Shown here in pieces: positions 27,801-36,927 of a stretch of DNA of 64,000 nt. Made by a program: the position numbers and the translations under genes. How positions within the stretch are numbered: the first letter of the stretch is position 1; each line of letters starts with the position of its first letter. The notes under the pieces were generated by a model that saw only the letters and a list, made by a program, of their open reading frames with translations, was not told the DNA's origin and made no database searches. This DNA is from Longimicrobiales bacterium (lineage in GTDB: Bacteria > Gemmatimonadota > Gemmatimonadetes > Longimicrobiales > Gaopeijiaceae): contig OX639991.1 of the NCBI GenBank assembly GCA_951828585.1, positions 2,822,576 to 2,886,575 on the forward strand, given 5' to 3'.

Positions 27801-27891
27801 CGGGAGCGACCCCCCTCGCCAAGGGCTCGGTACGGGTTCGGGGCGAGGTGGAAATTCACACCTCGCCCCTGCCCTCCAAGGGTCGCTCCCG
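27801..27891. repeat. Nested hairpin H1
   Basis: The outer stem CGGGAGCGACCC (27801-27812) pairs perfectly with GGGTCGCTCCCG (27880-27891). An inner stem GGGGCGAGGTG (27840-27850) pairs perfectly with CACCTCGCCCC (27859-27869) around an 8-base AT-rich loop. The left arm also matches the right arm of H2 over 13 bp in inverted orientation. Confidence 0.75.
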
Positions 27892-28324
27892 CACCAACGA
27901 TCCCTGCGGGAAGGCCATCTGAAACGCGCCGTGTGACGGCGGCGGATCAACCAATCCCCCTCCTGCTGGCACCGTTGCCCGAACGGGCTTGCGCCGGTTC
28001 CTCCTGCCCCGTTTGAGAACGCCGAGTCGCTGGCCCCCCGGCCACCCACGGCGACCTTGGCCCCGACACCGCGCCCCTCACTTGCCAGTACGTGGCGCCC
28101 TCCGTCCGGGTTTCGCCCCCTGTCATGGAGACCAACCGGGGCTTCGAGGCGGCGAGGCCCACCCGCTTGCCGACTGTCCCTTGCCGAGACGGCGGGCTAT
28201 CGGGGCGAGAGGCCGACAGCGACACCGTGGGCGAGGTGATCGCGCCACCAAGTCGCGATGCAGCCACTTCGAGGACCCCGACGGGGACGCGCTGGCCTTC
28301 CTGCAAAGGACTGATGGACTCGGG

Positions 28325-28408
28325 GCGACCCCCGGGGAGGTTGGGATGCCGTGCACATCCCAACCCTCCCAGATGCCACACCGGGCATCGAAAAAGGGGG
28401 GTCGCTCC
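28325..28408. repeat. Nested hairpin H2
   Basis: The outer stem GCGACCCCC (28325-28333) pairs with GGGGGTCGC (28397-28405). The inner stem GGGAGGTTGGGATG (28335-28348) pairs with 28356-28370 with one bulged base. The plan is the same as in H1, with related outer arms but an unrelated inner stem. Confidence 0.7.
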
Positions 28409-28410
28409 GG

Positions 28411-28457
28411 TCACGGCTTCCGGTTCCCGTGCGGCACAGCCGCCCCGGAGGCCGTGA
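28411..28457. repeat. Hairpin H3 next to H2
   Basis: TCACGGCTTCCGG (28411-28423) pairs with CCGGAGGCCGTGA (28445-28457) with a single G-T-type mismatch. It begins two bases after H2. Confidence 0.6.
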
Positions 28458-28766
28458 TGCAACCACAATCCTGACAACGACATACGCAGTCGCCGACATG
28501 CACGTCCGAACCGGGGTTTCGCGCACACCGGGGTCCGTTTCACATGTGCGGCCCTCGCACGGCACCGGACGCCCGTCCCGAGTCCGACCAACCGTCTCCC
28601 CAAACGTTCGTGCGCGCCAAGCTCCTGCCGATCCCCGACAATGCGCCTGAACCGTTCGGATCGGGACGAGCCGGACCTGTTGGACGACCTGCCACTGGTC
28701 AAACACCCGCTCGCAGGCGACCTTTCGTTCGCGCAGATCGTGCAGTCCATCGTCGAAAGGAATCGA

Positions 28767-29927
28767 ATGATGGCACGCACGAAACGAAGTCGGCGCTCGT
28801 ACGGCGCCGGCGAGTGGGGCCGCAACCGGGTGAGGGTGTTTCCCGACCCGAAGACCGGCCTCTTCCAGATTGAGTGGCGAGAGAACGGCAGAAGGCTCAC
28901 CCGGTCGCTGCAACACCGCGATTGGAGGCGCGCGAAGCGGCAGGCGGATCAGTTCGCCGCCGGGTTCATCGACGCGCCCAACGGCAAGGCCGAAGCCAAG
29001 CCCGAGCCGCTCACACTGGAGAGGCTCTTTGACATCTACGGTGAGGAGGTGACGCCCGCCAAGGGCGCGCATACGCGGGGGCACGACCGGGCCGCCATAC
29101 TCATGTTCCTCCGGTTCTTCGGACGGAACCGCGACCCGGCCACCCTGTCTCAAAGGGATTGGGACCGCTTCATCCGGGAGCGGCGCGCGGGCAGGATCGG
29201 ACCGAGCGGAAGGCCCGTATCCGACCGGACGGTCGAATACGACCTGAAGTTGCTGATCGCCGTGCTGAACTGGGCCGCGAAGTCGCGAGACGAGCGGGGC
29301 CGGTTGTTGCTCGACCGGAATCCGCTGAGGGGTCTCAGGACGCCCACGGAGAAGAACCCGACCCGGGTGGTGCTCGCCGAGGAGGAGTACCGGGCGCTCC
29401 TGAAGGTGTCGCGCACGGTGGACTGGCGGTTCCACGTTGCGCTCGTGCTCGCACACGAGACGGGGCACCGCATCGGTGCCATCCGCCAGCTTAGGTGGAC
29501 GGACATCGACTTCGAGGGCGGGACCATCCTCTGGCGCGCCGAGCACGACAAGTCCGGCTACGAGCACATCACGCCCGTCACCGACGAGGCTCTCGACGCG
29601 TTGAAGGAGGCGCGGGCGATGAACCCCGAAAGCGGGGAGGCTCCGGTGCTGCCCGCGCCCATGAATCCGAGGGCGGCTGTGGGTGCCGCCCGGTTGCACG
29701 CTTGGTGGAGCAAGGCCCAGATTCTTGCAGGACTGGAGCCGAAGCCCGGAAGGGGCTGGCACTCGCTGCGGCGGAAGTTCGCCAGCGACCTGATGGACCA
29801 GCCGCTGAAGGTGCTCTGCCAGCTCGGCGGCTGGAAGACGGCCAAGACGGTGCTTCGGTGCTATCAGAGGGCCGACGAGGGACAGCTTCGGAAGGCTCTG
29901 GAAGACCGCCGCCGGGCTCGGGGCTGA
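28767..29927 (+). CDS. Tyrosine recombinase/phage-type integrase
   Basis: The ATG at 28767 has GAAAGGA 6 bases upstream; the product is 386 residues. After an N-terminal arm (EWGRNRVRVFPDPKTG) and a core-binding domain comes the catalytic domain. It has the first Arg in ETGHRIGAIRQLRW, a Lys in EHDKSGYEH, the H-x-x-R box WHSLRRKFAS, a Trp in GGWKTAKTV and the nucleophilic Tyr in LRCYQRAD, so the active site is complete. It would catalyse site-specific integration or excision. No tRNA gene and no excisionase gene are next to it. It lies between arrays R1 and R2 of the 172-bp repeat, and hairpins fill its upstream region. Confidence 0.85.
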   Translation: MMARTKRSRRSYGAGEWGRNRVRVFPDPKTGLFQIEWRENGRRLTRSLQHRDWRRAKRQADQFAAGFIDAPNGKAEAKPEPLTLERLFDIYGEEVTPAKGAHTRGHDRAAILMFLRFFGRNRDPATLSQRDWDRFIRERRAGRIGPSGRPVSDRTVEYDLKLLIAVLNWAAKSRDERGRLLLDRNPLRGLRTPTEKNPTRVVLAEEEYRALLKVSRTVDWRFHVALVLAHETGHRIGAIRQLRWTDIDFEGGTILWRAEHDKSGYEHITPVTDEALDALKEARAMNPESGEAPVLPAPMNPRAAVGAARLHAWWSKAQILAGLEPKPGRGWHSLRRKFASDLMDQPLKVLCQLGGWKTAKTVLRCYQRADEGQLRKALEDRRRARG

Positions 29928-30019
29928 GAACCGAGAATGGCGGGAGTCATTCAGCGGGAATCCGGGCTGCCGAACACGCAAATGCAATCACCGCAAGAAG
30001 ATGCGAATCTACACGGAAA

Positions 30020-30416
30020 TGCCAGCCCGGCGCCTCGCCGCTCTCGGTGCTCGGGCGGCTTCATCCACGGACTGGGCAGTCCGCGGACAACCCCCCCCGG
30101 CATTCGAGCGGCGGTGCATCCGTGCTGGATCGCTTCGCTCTGCGTTGCTCCTCAGGCGAATGGCGCTGCTATTCTCCTCTCGTCGCGCCTTGCCAGCCCG
30201 GCGCCTCGCCGCTCTCGGTGCTCGGGCGGCTTCATCCACGGACTGGGCAGCCCGCGGACAACCCCCCCCGGCATTCGAGCGGCGGTGCATCCGTGCTGGA
30301 CCGCTTCGCTCTGCGTTGCTCCTCGGGCGAATAGCGCTGCTATTCCCCTCTCGTCGCGCCTTGCCAGCCCGGCGCCTCGCCGCTCTCGGTGCTCGGGCGG
30401 CTTCATCCACGGACTG
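30020..30416. repeat. 172-bp repeat array R2 (about 2.3 copies)
   Basis: Same unit and orientation as R1, beginning within the CGCCTCGCC part of the unit, with one full copy and two partial ones. It ends ...CACGGACTGCTAG, as does R3. It starts about 90 bases after the integrase stop, so the integrase segment is bracketed by direct repeats. Confidence 0.9.
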
Positions 30417-30435
30417 CTAGCAGAAAGTGCTGTCA

Positions 30436-30462
30436 GACTGACTCGTGCAGCGGGAGTCAGTC
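30436..30462 (-). terminator. Possible ppk terminator hairpin
   Basis: A perfect 9-bp stem GACTGACTC/GAGTCAGTC (30436-30444 and 30454-30462) spans the ppk stop codon. No T-run follows, so termination is only a possibility. Confidence 0.3.
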
Positions 30463-32739
30463 CCGCTGCCACCGCTCCAGCAACCCCACCGCCCGCCTGT
30501 TCCGCAGCCGCGTTCCCTCGAACTCCCGCGCGTGGGCCCACGCGATCATCGACTCGAAGGTGCACGTTTCGCGGCGTTTGGGCGGGGCTTTCTGCTCGTA
30601 GCTGCCGTCCGCCGCCATCTCCCAGGCGCAGCGGCTGTCCGAAAGCTGGATATCGAGCACCTGCCGCAGCTCGGCTCGCAGCGCCGCGTCTTCCACCGGC
30701 ACCAGCGCTTCCACACGCGCGCCCAGGTTCCGCCCCATGCAGTCCGCGGACCCGATGTAGTACTCCTCGTCGCCGCCGTTGCGGAAGTAGTAGATGCGCG
30801 AGTGCTGCAGGAAGCGCCCCACGATGCTGATCACGCGGATGTTCTCCGACAGCCCGGGAATGCCCGGCCGTATCCGGCAGCTGTCCCGCACGATCAGGTC
30901 CACCGAGACCCCTTTCGCCGATGCGGTGTAAAGCGCCCGGGTCACCTCCGGATCCTCCAGCGCGTTCATCTGGAACTGAAGCTTCCCGGGAGAATCATCG
31001 GAGTGCAGCTTGATCTCGCGCTCGATGCGCCCCAGGATGCCGCCGCGCAGGTGCTTCGGCGCCACCAGCAGCTTCCAGTACTTGCGCTTGGGGCGGTAGC
31101 CGGTGGTCAGGTAGTTGAAGAGTTCGGTCAGGTCGGCCCCGATCGAGGGGTCGGAGGTCAGTATGCCGTGGTCGCAATAGAGACGGGCGGTCCCCACATG
31201 GTAGTTGCCGGTGCCAACGTGGGCGTACCGGCGCAGCCCGTCGTGATCTTGGCGCACCACCAGAATGAGCTTGCAGTGCGTCTTGAGCCCCAGTACGCCG
31301 TAGGTGACGTGAATGCCGTGCGCCGACAGGGCGTTCGCCCACTGGATATTGGCGGCTTCGTCGAAGCGTGCCTGCAATTCGATCACGACCGCCACCTGCT
31401 TGCCCTGCCGGGCCGCGGACACCAGGTGGTCGATGATGCTGCTGTGCGGGGCCATGCGGTAGAAGGTCATCTTGATGGCGCGCACCTTGGGGTCGCGCGA
31501 GGCCTCGCGCAGGAATCGGAGCACCGAGGTGTCGAAGGCCTGGTAGGGATGATGCAGCAGAACCGGTCCCTCTTCCCGTATGACGTGGAAGATGGGGCGG
31601 TTGGTCAGAAGATCCGGGTGTTCGGCGGGGTGGTGCGGTGCGTCCTTGAGGCTCGGCCGGGGCAGATCATGCAGAGCCAGCAGATCGGCCCAGCCCAGCA
31701 GCCCGTCGCCCTCGAAGATGTCACTCTCCTTCAGCCCGAGTTCGTTGGCGAGCATAGTGCGCCGGCCGGGATCGAACCCCTCTTCGACCTGCAGGCGTAC
31801 GATGGGGGCCAGGTGTCGCTTCCTGAGTCCCGCCTCGATGAGTTCGAGGAGATCATCGGCCATGTCCTCGTCCACGTCGTAGATCGCGTTGCGGGTGACG
31901 CGGAAGATCTCGCAGGCCACGATTTGCATGCCGGGGAAGAGCAGGTCGAGGTTGTTGGCCATGACGCTCTCGAGCGGCACCCAGTCCCCCGATTCGGCGA
32001 CCTGGACGAAACGCGGTATGCCTGCTCCCACGGGAACCTTTACGCGCGCCTGCGAAGTGTGCTCGTCGCCCTTGTAGCGCAGGGTCACGAGCAGGTTGAG
32101 CGACAGGTTCGAGATGAAGGGGAAGGGATGGGCGGGGTCGGTCGCCTGGGGCGTGACCAGAGGGTAGATGTTGCGCACGTAGTGCTTGCGCAGCCACTTG
32201 CGGTGCACTGAGCTCAGTTCCTCCCACGACGTGACGCGGATGCCTCCGGCAGCCAGCGCGGCCAGGATCTCGGCCCCGGTCTCCCGTTGCCGTGCCTCGA
32301 GCTTGCGCACCACGGTGTAGCACTGCTCGATCTGTTCGCCGGGAGTGCGCCCGTCCACGGTGCGCTCGGTGATCCCCGCCTCGACCTGCTGCTTGAGGCC
32401 GCCGATCCGCTTCATGAAGAACTCGTCCAGGTTCGACCCGACGATCGACAGGAACTTCAGACGCTCCAGCAGCGGGGTGCGCGCGTCCTGGGCCTCGTGC
32501 AGTACGCGAAAGTTGAAGTTGAGCCAGGTCAGCTCTCGGTTCAGGTAGTACTCGGGGCTGGCAAGGTCGTGCTCGTCGTGCGCCTCCGGGACGGGAGTGG
32601 GGTCGGGGGGCGTGCGAAACGACGACGGCGCGGCGGGACCCGAGGAACGCGTCGAGTCGTCTCGTGTAGCAAAGTCGGGGTTGTCAGGTCCCTCCGCAGC
32701 GGCGCCCGCAGCCTCACGCTGTGTTCTGGTCTCGGACAT
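30457..32739 (-). CDS. ppk1: Polyphosphate kinase 1
   Basis: From the ATG at 32739 the product is 760 residues; after an acidic, disordered about 60-residue leader the PPK1 fold begins at YLNRELTWLNFNFRVLHEA. Diagnostic motifs: FLSIVGSNLDEFFMKRIGG, IKMTFYRMAP, the phospho-acceptor segment KTHCKLILVVRQ, YAHVGTGNYH, TARLYCDHG, and a second phospholipase-D-like His in LQHSRIYYFRNGG. It polymerises the gamma-phosphate of ATP into polyphosphate at the membrane. Longer in-frame starts (for example 32877) exist but add no conserved sequence. The gene is divergent from the lipoprotein at 32876. Confidence 0.92.
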   Translation of the reverse strand: MSETRTQREAAGAAAEGPDNPDFATRDDSTRSSGPAAPSSFRTPPDPTPVPEAHDEHDLASPEYYLNRELTWLNFNFRVLHEAQDARTPLLERLKFLSIVGSNLDEFFMKRIGGLKQQVEAGITERTVDGRTPGEQIEQCYTVVRKLEARQRETGAEILAALAAGGIRVTSWEELSSVHRKWLRKHYVRNIYPLVTPQATDPAHPFPFISNLSLNLLVTLRYKGDEHTSQARVKVPVGAGIPRFVQVAESGDWVPLESVMANNLDLLFPGMQIVACEIFRVTRNAIYDVDEDMADDLLELIEAGLRKRHLAPIVRLQVEEGFDPGRRTMLANELGLKESDIFEGDGLLGWADLLALHDLPRPSLKDAPHHPAEHPDLLTNRPIFHVIREEGPVLLHHPYQAFDTSVLRFLREASRDPKVRAIKMTFYRMAPHSSIIDHLVSAARQGKQVAVVIELQARFDEAANIQWANALSAHGIHVTYGVLGLKTHCKLILVVRQDHDGLRRYAHVGTGNYHVGTARLYCDHGILTSDPSIGADLTELFNYLTTGYRPKRKYWKLLVAPKHLRGGILGRIEREIKLHSDDSPGKLQFQMNALEDPEVTRALYTASAKGVSVDLIVRDSCRIRPGIPGLSENIRVISIVGRFLQHSRIYYFRNGGDEEYYIGSADCMGRNLGARVEALVPVEDAALRAELRQVLDIQLSDSRCAWEMAADGSYEQKAPPKRRETCTFESMIAWAHAREFEGTRLRNRRAVGLLERWQRD

Positions 32740-32875
32740 GGCGTAAACATATGGTCCCACGGCGGGCGAGACCAGCGCCGGGGCTGCCCCGTTTCGGTTG
32801 ACGGACGGAGCGGCGGTGGCCAACTTGCTTCCGTGGGCCCGGAGTTCCCCCACAATCAGGAAAGAATGGTCAGAC

Positions 32876-33424
32876 ATGTCGATCACGAGAAAACACACCG
32901 TCTTCGTCGCCCTGTTGGCGGTCGCCTGTTCGTCCGCTCCCGTTCAGTACTACGGGGTGGCGCCTCCAGGCCTGGAGACCGCGTACAAGTGCGCGGTGGC
33001 CCAGCTCAACATCATGGGCTACACGATCGAGGAGGCGACCGAGGGCATTGTCGTCAGGGGCCGCAAGCAGACCTCCGGGCTCGGCTTGCAGCTTTTCACG
33101 GGCAACACGCACCACGACGTGCTGACCGCCACAGCCTACGACAACCCCCAAACCGGTGAGACCAACCTCAGGGTGACGGTCACGCGGATTGCGGACCAGG
33201 ACGCTTCCGCGGGCTTTACCGCCAACGATGGACCGGAGGAGGGGGAAGACGTGCTGGCTCCGTCCGATACCGGCAAGGCCGACGCCCAGGCGCTCCTGCA
33301 GAACTGCGGGGTGGGCAACGTGATGGGCCCGCCCCCCGAGCAGGAGGAGTTCGCGCAGGAGGGCGTGACGACGCAGGGCGGCATCCTGTCGCGCGTTGAC
33401 CGCGGGCTCGCGGGCGACCGCTAG
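32876..33424 (+). CDS. Lipoprotein of unknown function
   Basis: 182 residues; the signal peptide ends at LLAVACSS (lipobox). The mature protein begins with LETAYKCAVAQLNIMGYTIE and continues with a beta-rich segment (GIVVRGRKQTSG, TNLRVTVTRIADQD) and a flexible acidic tail. I do not recognise the family. It starts on the opposite strand from ppk1 with about 135 bases between starts, and menF follows after 12 bases. Confidence 0.65.
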   Translation: MSITRKHTVFVALLAVACSSAPVQYYGVAPPGLETAYKCAVAQLNIMGYTIEEATEGIVVRGRKQTSGLGLQLFTGNTHHDVLTATAYDNPQTGETNLRVTVTRIADQDASAGFTANDGPEEGEDVLAPSDTGKADAQALLQNCGVGNVMGPPPEQEEFAQEGVTTQGGILSRVDRGLAGDR

Positions 33425-33436
33425 CTGCTTCCGACC

Positions 33437-34834
33437 TTGGCGCGACCCGTTTCGCCGAAGACGCGGCCGCGCCTGTATCAAGTCCGGCGCACCCTGACGG
33501 CGGCTGCGCCCGCCGCCTTTCTTGCCGTGGCTCACGGCAGGCCACGCGGGTTCTGGGCATCCGGCAGTCGCTGGGTGGCTCATGCGGGGGCGGTCGCCGA
33601 GGTCGCGGTTGACGACGGAGGTGCAGAGTCCGGGCCGCCCGATCGGCGCAGCCGGTTCGCGGTTGTCAAGGATCACTCGGCGCGGTTGTTCGCAAGGATC
33701 GGCGGAAGAGGCGGCGCCCGTCTCTTCGGAGGGTTTGCCTTCGCGGCACGGCCCTGCGACGATCCGGTGTGGTCCGCCTTTCCCCCGGCCCGTTTCCAGT
33801 TGCCCGAGGCCGAGCTGGAACACGATCCACGAGCGGGGACATGTTCATTGCTGGTTCGCGGCGAGGATCGCACCGAAGCCGAGAAATCGTGGGCCCACTG
33901 GGCCGACAGGCTGGCGCGAAGCGGTGCTGCCGGACGACTCGGGCCACCCCGCAGCAGCGGGTCCGGCGTGCTGGCGGCAAGGAAGCTCCGGGCCGCCGAA
34001 CGGGCAGCCTGGAGCCGGATGGTGTGGCGGACCCTGCGCCGGATCCAGGCAGGCGAGGCAGAGAAGGTAGTGCTGGCCCGCACCGTGGACGTGACGCCAG
34101 CTAGGCCGGTATCGCCGCTCGACCTGGTCCTCGCGCTCTGGCAGGAGAGCCACGGGAGTCATGCGTTTCTCTTCGAACCCGCGCCCGGGGAGGCGGTGGT
34201 GGGGGCGGCGCCGGAGACGATCGCTACGGTGGTGAACGGGGTGGTGCGCGCGACGGCGGTGGCCGGAAGCGTCGGGGTGGGCGCCGATTCGGTCGAGACC
34301 GCGCAGCTGGCGCGCCGTCTCTTCAACAGCGACAAGGACCGGGCCGAACACGACTTCGTGGTGCAGGACGTGGTAGCCAGGTTGTCGGCGCTCGGATGCA
34401 CCGTGGAGCGGGACGTGGAGCCGCACGTGCTCACGCTGGCCCGCATCCAGCACCTCGAGACCAAGATCGCGGCCGGAATCCCGGAAGGAGTCACCCTGCT
34501 CGACATCCTCGCATCGCTCCACCCGACTCCGGCGGTGTGCGGGATGCCGCGCACCGTCGCCCTCTCGATCCTGACCGGGAGCGAAGTCTTCGACCGAGGC
34601 TGGTATGCCGGACCGGTGGGCTGGCTGGGATCAGATGGAAAGGGGATCTTCGTGCCGGCGCTGCGTTCGGCGGTGTCGTCTGGCGGACGATGGCGCCTCT
34701 TCGCGGGGGCGGGGATCGTGCCTGGATCGGATCCGGCGCTGGAGTGGGAGGAGACGGAGCTCAAGTTCGATCCGATGCTCAGGGCGATGGCGCGCGCTGA
34801 ATTCTCCGCGCACGCGGCGACAGGTTCGGGGTGA
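33437..34834 (+). CDS. menF: Isochorismate synthase
   Basis: The C-terminal 260 residues carry the chorismate-binding fold: KVVLARTVDVTP, FLFEPAPGEAVVGAAPETI, TAVAGSVGVG, LARIQHLETKIAAG, LHPTPAVCGMPR, DRGWYAGPVGW and LFAGAGIVPGSDP followed by EWEETE. It converts chorismate to isochorismate, the first committed step of menaquinone synthesis. The proposed start is a TTG at 33437, 12 bases after the previous stop. It has no clear Shine-Dalgarno sequence, so the exact N-terminus is uncertain. menD follows but is separated by a 172-bp-type repeat and element b. Confidence 0.85.
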   Translation: MARPVSPKTRPRLYQVRRTLTAAAPAAFLAVAHGRPRGFWASGSRWVAHAGAVAEVAVDDGGAESGPPDRRSRFAVVKDHSARLFARIGGRGGARLFGGFAFAARPCDDPVWSAFPPARFQLPEAELEHDPRAGTCSLLVRGEDRTEAEKSWAHWADRLARSGAAGRLGPPRSSGSGVLAARKLRAAERAAWSRMVWRTLRRIQAGEAEKVVLARTVDVTPARPVSPLDLVLALWQESHGSHAFLFEPAPGEAVVGAAPETIATVVNGVVRATAVAGSVGVGADSVETAQLARRLFNSDKDRAEHDFVVQDVVARLSALGCTVERDVEPHVLTLARIQHLETKIAAGIPEGVTLLDILASLHPTPAVCGMPRTVALSILTGSEVFDRGWYAGPVGWLGSDGKGIFVPALRSAVSSGGRWRLFAGAGIVPGSDPALEWEETELKFDPMLRAMARAEFSAHAATGSG

Positions 34835-34842
34835 CGGCCAGG

Positions 34843-35090
34843 CAGCCCGTGGACAGAATCCCCCCGGCATTCGAACGGCGATGCATCCGGGCTGGAGGCT
34901 TCGCTTCACCTATTCGCAATGTAAAGACAATATTACATTATGTCATGTCCAGTGTACATTCTTGCACTCAAACGCTGCGCTCTACGTTGCTCCTCGGGCG
35001 AATAGCGGTGCTATTCACCTCTCGTCGCGCCTTGCCAGCCCGGCGCCTCGCCGCTCTCGGTGCTCGGGCGGCTCTATCCACGGACTGCTA
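34843..35090. repeat. 172-bp repeat copy R3, interrupted by element b
   Basis: One diverged copy of the 172-bp unit starts at GCAGCCCGTGGACAG and ends ...CACGGACTGCTAG, one base before the menD start codon. About 70 bp of AT-rich DNA containing element b (34920-34958) split it at the ...GCTTCGCT|CTRCGTTGC... position that is continuous in R1 and R2. Confidence 0.85.
34920..34958. repeat. 39-bp paired-box element, copy b
   Basis: Boxes at 34920-34937 (TGTAAA-N6-ATTACA) and 34941-34958 (TGTCAT-N6-TGTACA), again 21 bp apart. It sits inside a copy of the 172-bp repeat, which shows insertion after that repeat was in place. Confidence 0.8.
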
Positions 35091-35091
35091 G

Positions 35092-36927
35092 TTGACCAGC
35101 GGCGAATTCAACCTCGAGTGGGCCCGCGCCATCCTCGCTGCCCTGGCGGAGTGCGGCGTCGAAGAGGTGGAGATCGCCCCCGGCTCGCGCTCCGCGCCCC
35201 TGGTGCTGGCCGCGCAGACGTTGCCCGCGATAAACGTCCGGGTTCACCTCGACGAGCGCTGCGCCGGGTTCTTCGCGGTGGGCTACGGACGCAGCCATCT
35301 CGGCCCGGCAGCGATCGTCACGACCTCGGGCACCGCGGTGGCCAACCTGCTGCCGGCGGTGGTCGAGGCGGACCTGTCGGACGTGCCAATGATCGTGGTC
35401 AGCGCCGATCGGCCGCCGGCAATGCGCGGTGCCGACGCCAACCAGACGATCGTGCAACCGGGTATTTTCGGGGAGTGCGTACGCTTCGAGGCCGACCTTC
35501 CGCTCCCGTCGGTGCAGGGACTCAGGGCGGCGGGACCCCGTTCGGTGATCGAAGTCGTCCGGCGCGCTGCCCGGCAGGCGATGGGACCGCCGGGCGGACC
35601 CGTCCACCTCAACGTGCCCTTCGACAAGCCGCTGCAGCCGGAGTCCCGGGAGGAACTGAAACCGGGCGGCACCGGCGCCGATGTGCCCCCGAATCTGACC
35701 GCGGTCGCCGAGGCGATCGAACGGGGTGACGCTGACGCGCCGGGAAGCTGGGAGGGCGGCCGGCGTGCACGGGGGCGCGACCAGGATACGCTGCTCGCCT
35801 TCCGCCTGGAGACCGCGCGCCGGCCGCTCCTGGTTGCGGGTCCGGTCACCGATCCCGGTCTGGATGGGCCGGCGGTGGTTCGTTTCGCCATCCACACGGG
35901 AGTACCGGTGCTCGCCGATCCCCTCTCCGGCGCCCGCTTCGAGCGCGGCCTCGGCGACCCCGGCACGGCGCCGGTCCTGGGTGCGTACGATCACTACCTG
36001 CGCGACCCCGAACTCCTTCGCCGACTGCGCCCCGACCTGATCGTGCGCATCGGCCGCACCCCCACCTCGGAGGTGCTGGAAGCGGCCCTGGCAACCTGGC
36101 ACCAGGCCACCCAGGTCGTGATCGACGACGGAGCCCACCGCAAGGACCACCAGGGCCTGGCCCAACACTACCTTCACGCTTCGGCCGGCAGAGTGCTCGC
36201 GCGGCTGGCCGATGGCGCCGACGGCGACCCACCCCCCCGCCCCCCCTGGGCGCGCACCTGGATGGAAATCGAAGCGGCCGCCTGGTCCGCCATCGAGGAC
36301 GACCACGCCGACGCGGATCACGAGGGTGCCTACGCGGCCGCCACGCTGCGCGCCCTCCCGCCCGGCGCGACCCTCTTCGCATCCTCCTCCATGCCGGTCC
36401 GGGATGTCGATGCGTACGGTCGCCCGGCCCCCCGGGACGTCCAGGTGCTCGGCAACCGGGGCGCGAGCGGGATCGACGGCATCGTCTCGTCGGTGATGGG
36501 GTGCGCGGGGGGCGGTGCCGGCCCGGTGGTGGGCCTGATCGGCGACATCGCCCTCTACCACGACATGAACGGCCTCCTGGCCGCGCGCGACAAGGAGCTC
36601 AACGTCGTCTTCGTCTTGGTGGACAACGACGGCGGCGGCATCTTTCACATGCTCCCCATCCGCGACTTCGAGCCGGCGTTCACGCCGTACTTCGCGACAC
36701 CGCACGGGCTCGACTTCCGGCACGCGGCGAGGCTGCACCGACTGCGCTTCACCGACGCGGCCACTCCGGATGAATTGGAAACGGCCGTCGCGGCCGCCGT
36801 CCGGCGCGCCGGCACGGAGATCATCCGGGTCCGCACCGACCGCGAGCGGAACCGGGTGAGCCACGAACGCACCCGCGCGCGGGTCGCCCGCCGCGTGCAC
36901 GAACTCATGAACCGGGAAGAGACATGA
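35092..36927 (+). CDS. menD: 2-succinyl-5-enolpyruvyl-6-hydroxy-3-cyclohexene-1-carboxylate synthase
   Basis: The 611-residue ThDP enzyme shows [15 protein letters not shown], the conserved [51 protein letters not shown] and, at the C-terminus, [19 protein letters not shown] with [13 protein letters not shown]. It adds 2-oxoglutarate to isochorismate. The start used is a TTG at 35092 lying one base after the end of repeat R3. There is no ribosome-binding site, so the native leader may have been replaced. The stop overlaps menB (ATGA). Between residues about 215 and 250 there is a family-variable linker. Confidence 0.9.
   Translation: MTSGEFNLEWARAILAALAECGVEEVEIAPGSRSAPLVLAAQTLPAINVRVHLDERCAGFFAVGYGRSHLGPAAIVTTSGTAVANLLPAVVEADLSDVPMIVVSADRPPAMRGADANQTIVQPGIFGECVRFEADLPLPSVQGLRAAGPRSVIEVVRRAARQAMGPPGGPVHLNVPFDKPLQPESREELKPGGTGADVPPNLTAVAEAIERGDADAPGSWEGGRRARGRDQDTLLAFRLETARRPLLVAGPVTDPGLDGPAVVRFAIHTGVPVLADPLSGARFERGLGDPGTAPVLGAYDHYLRDPELLRRLRPDLIVRIGRTPTSEVLEAALATWHQATQVVIDDGAHRKDHQGLAQHYLHASAGRVLARLADGADGDPPPRPPWARTWMEIEAAAWSAIEDDHADADHEGAYAAATLRALPPGATLFASSSMPVRDVDAYGRPAPRDVQVLGNRGASGIDGIVSSVMGCAGGGAGPVVGLIGDIALYHDMNGLLAARDKELNVVFVLVDNDGGGIFHMLPIRDFEPAFTPYFATPHGLDFRHAARLHRLRFTDAATPDELETAVAAAVRRAGTEIIRVRTDRERNRVSHERTRARVARRVHELMNREET

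Larger units (their letters stand above)
27156..28766. other. Hairpin-rich non-coding region upstream of the integrase
   Basis: About 1.6 kb without a convincing gene; the open frames present have no start signals or recognisable domains. The stretch from 27.65 to 28.46 kb holds at least four long inverted repeats, listed separately. Two of them share the outer arm GCGACCC/GGGTCGC. A 42-codon in-frame extension ahead of the integrase (from an ATG at 28641) reads like protein but lacks a ribosome-binding site. Confidence 0.5.

Noticed and set aside
27801..28408. Integron attC sites
   Set aside because: The arms lack the GTTRRRY/RYYYAAC core sites, and the recombinase does not show the extra helix expected of integron integrases as far as I can read it.
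27801..28457. Retron or group II intron
   Set aside because: Strong hairpins but no reverse transcriptase gene and no intron domain V signature.
28641..28766. Extension of the integrase to the ATG at 28641
   Set aside because: The frame is open and looks protein-like, but the ATG at 28767 has a good ribosome-binding site and fits the family's N-terminus.
29928..30019. tRNA gene as integrase attachment site
   Set aside because: No T-loop or acceptor-stem pattern was found here or elsewhere in the window.
30001..30420. Protein genes within the 172-bp repeats
   Set aside because: Open frames recur in several frames because the repeat lacks stops; the period shifts the frame at every unit.
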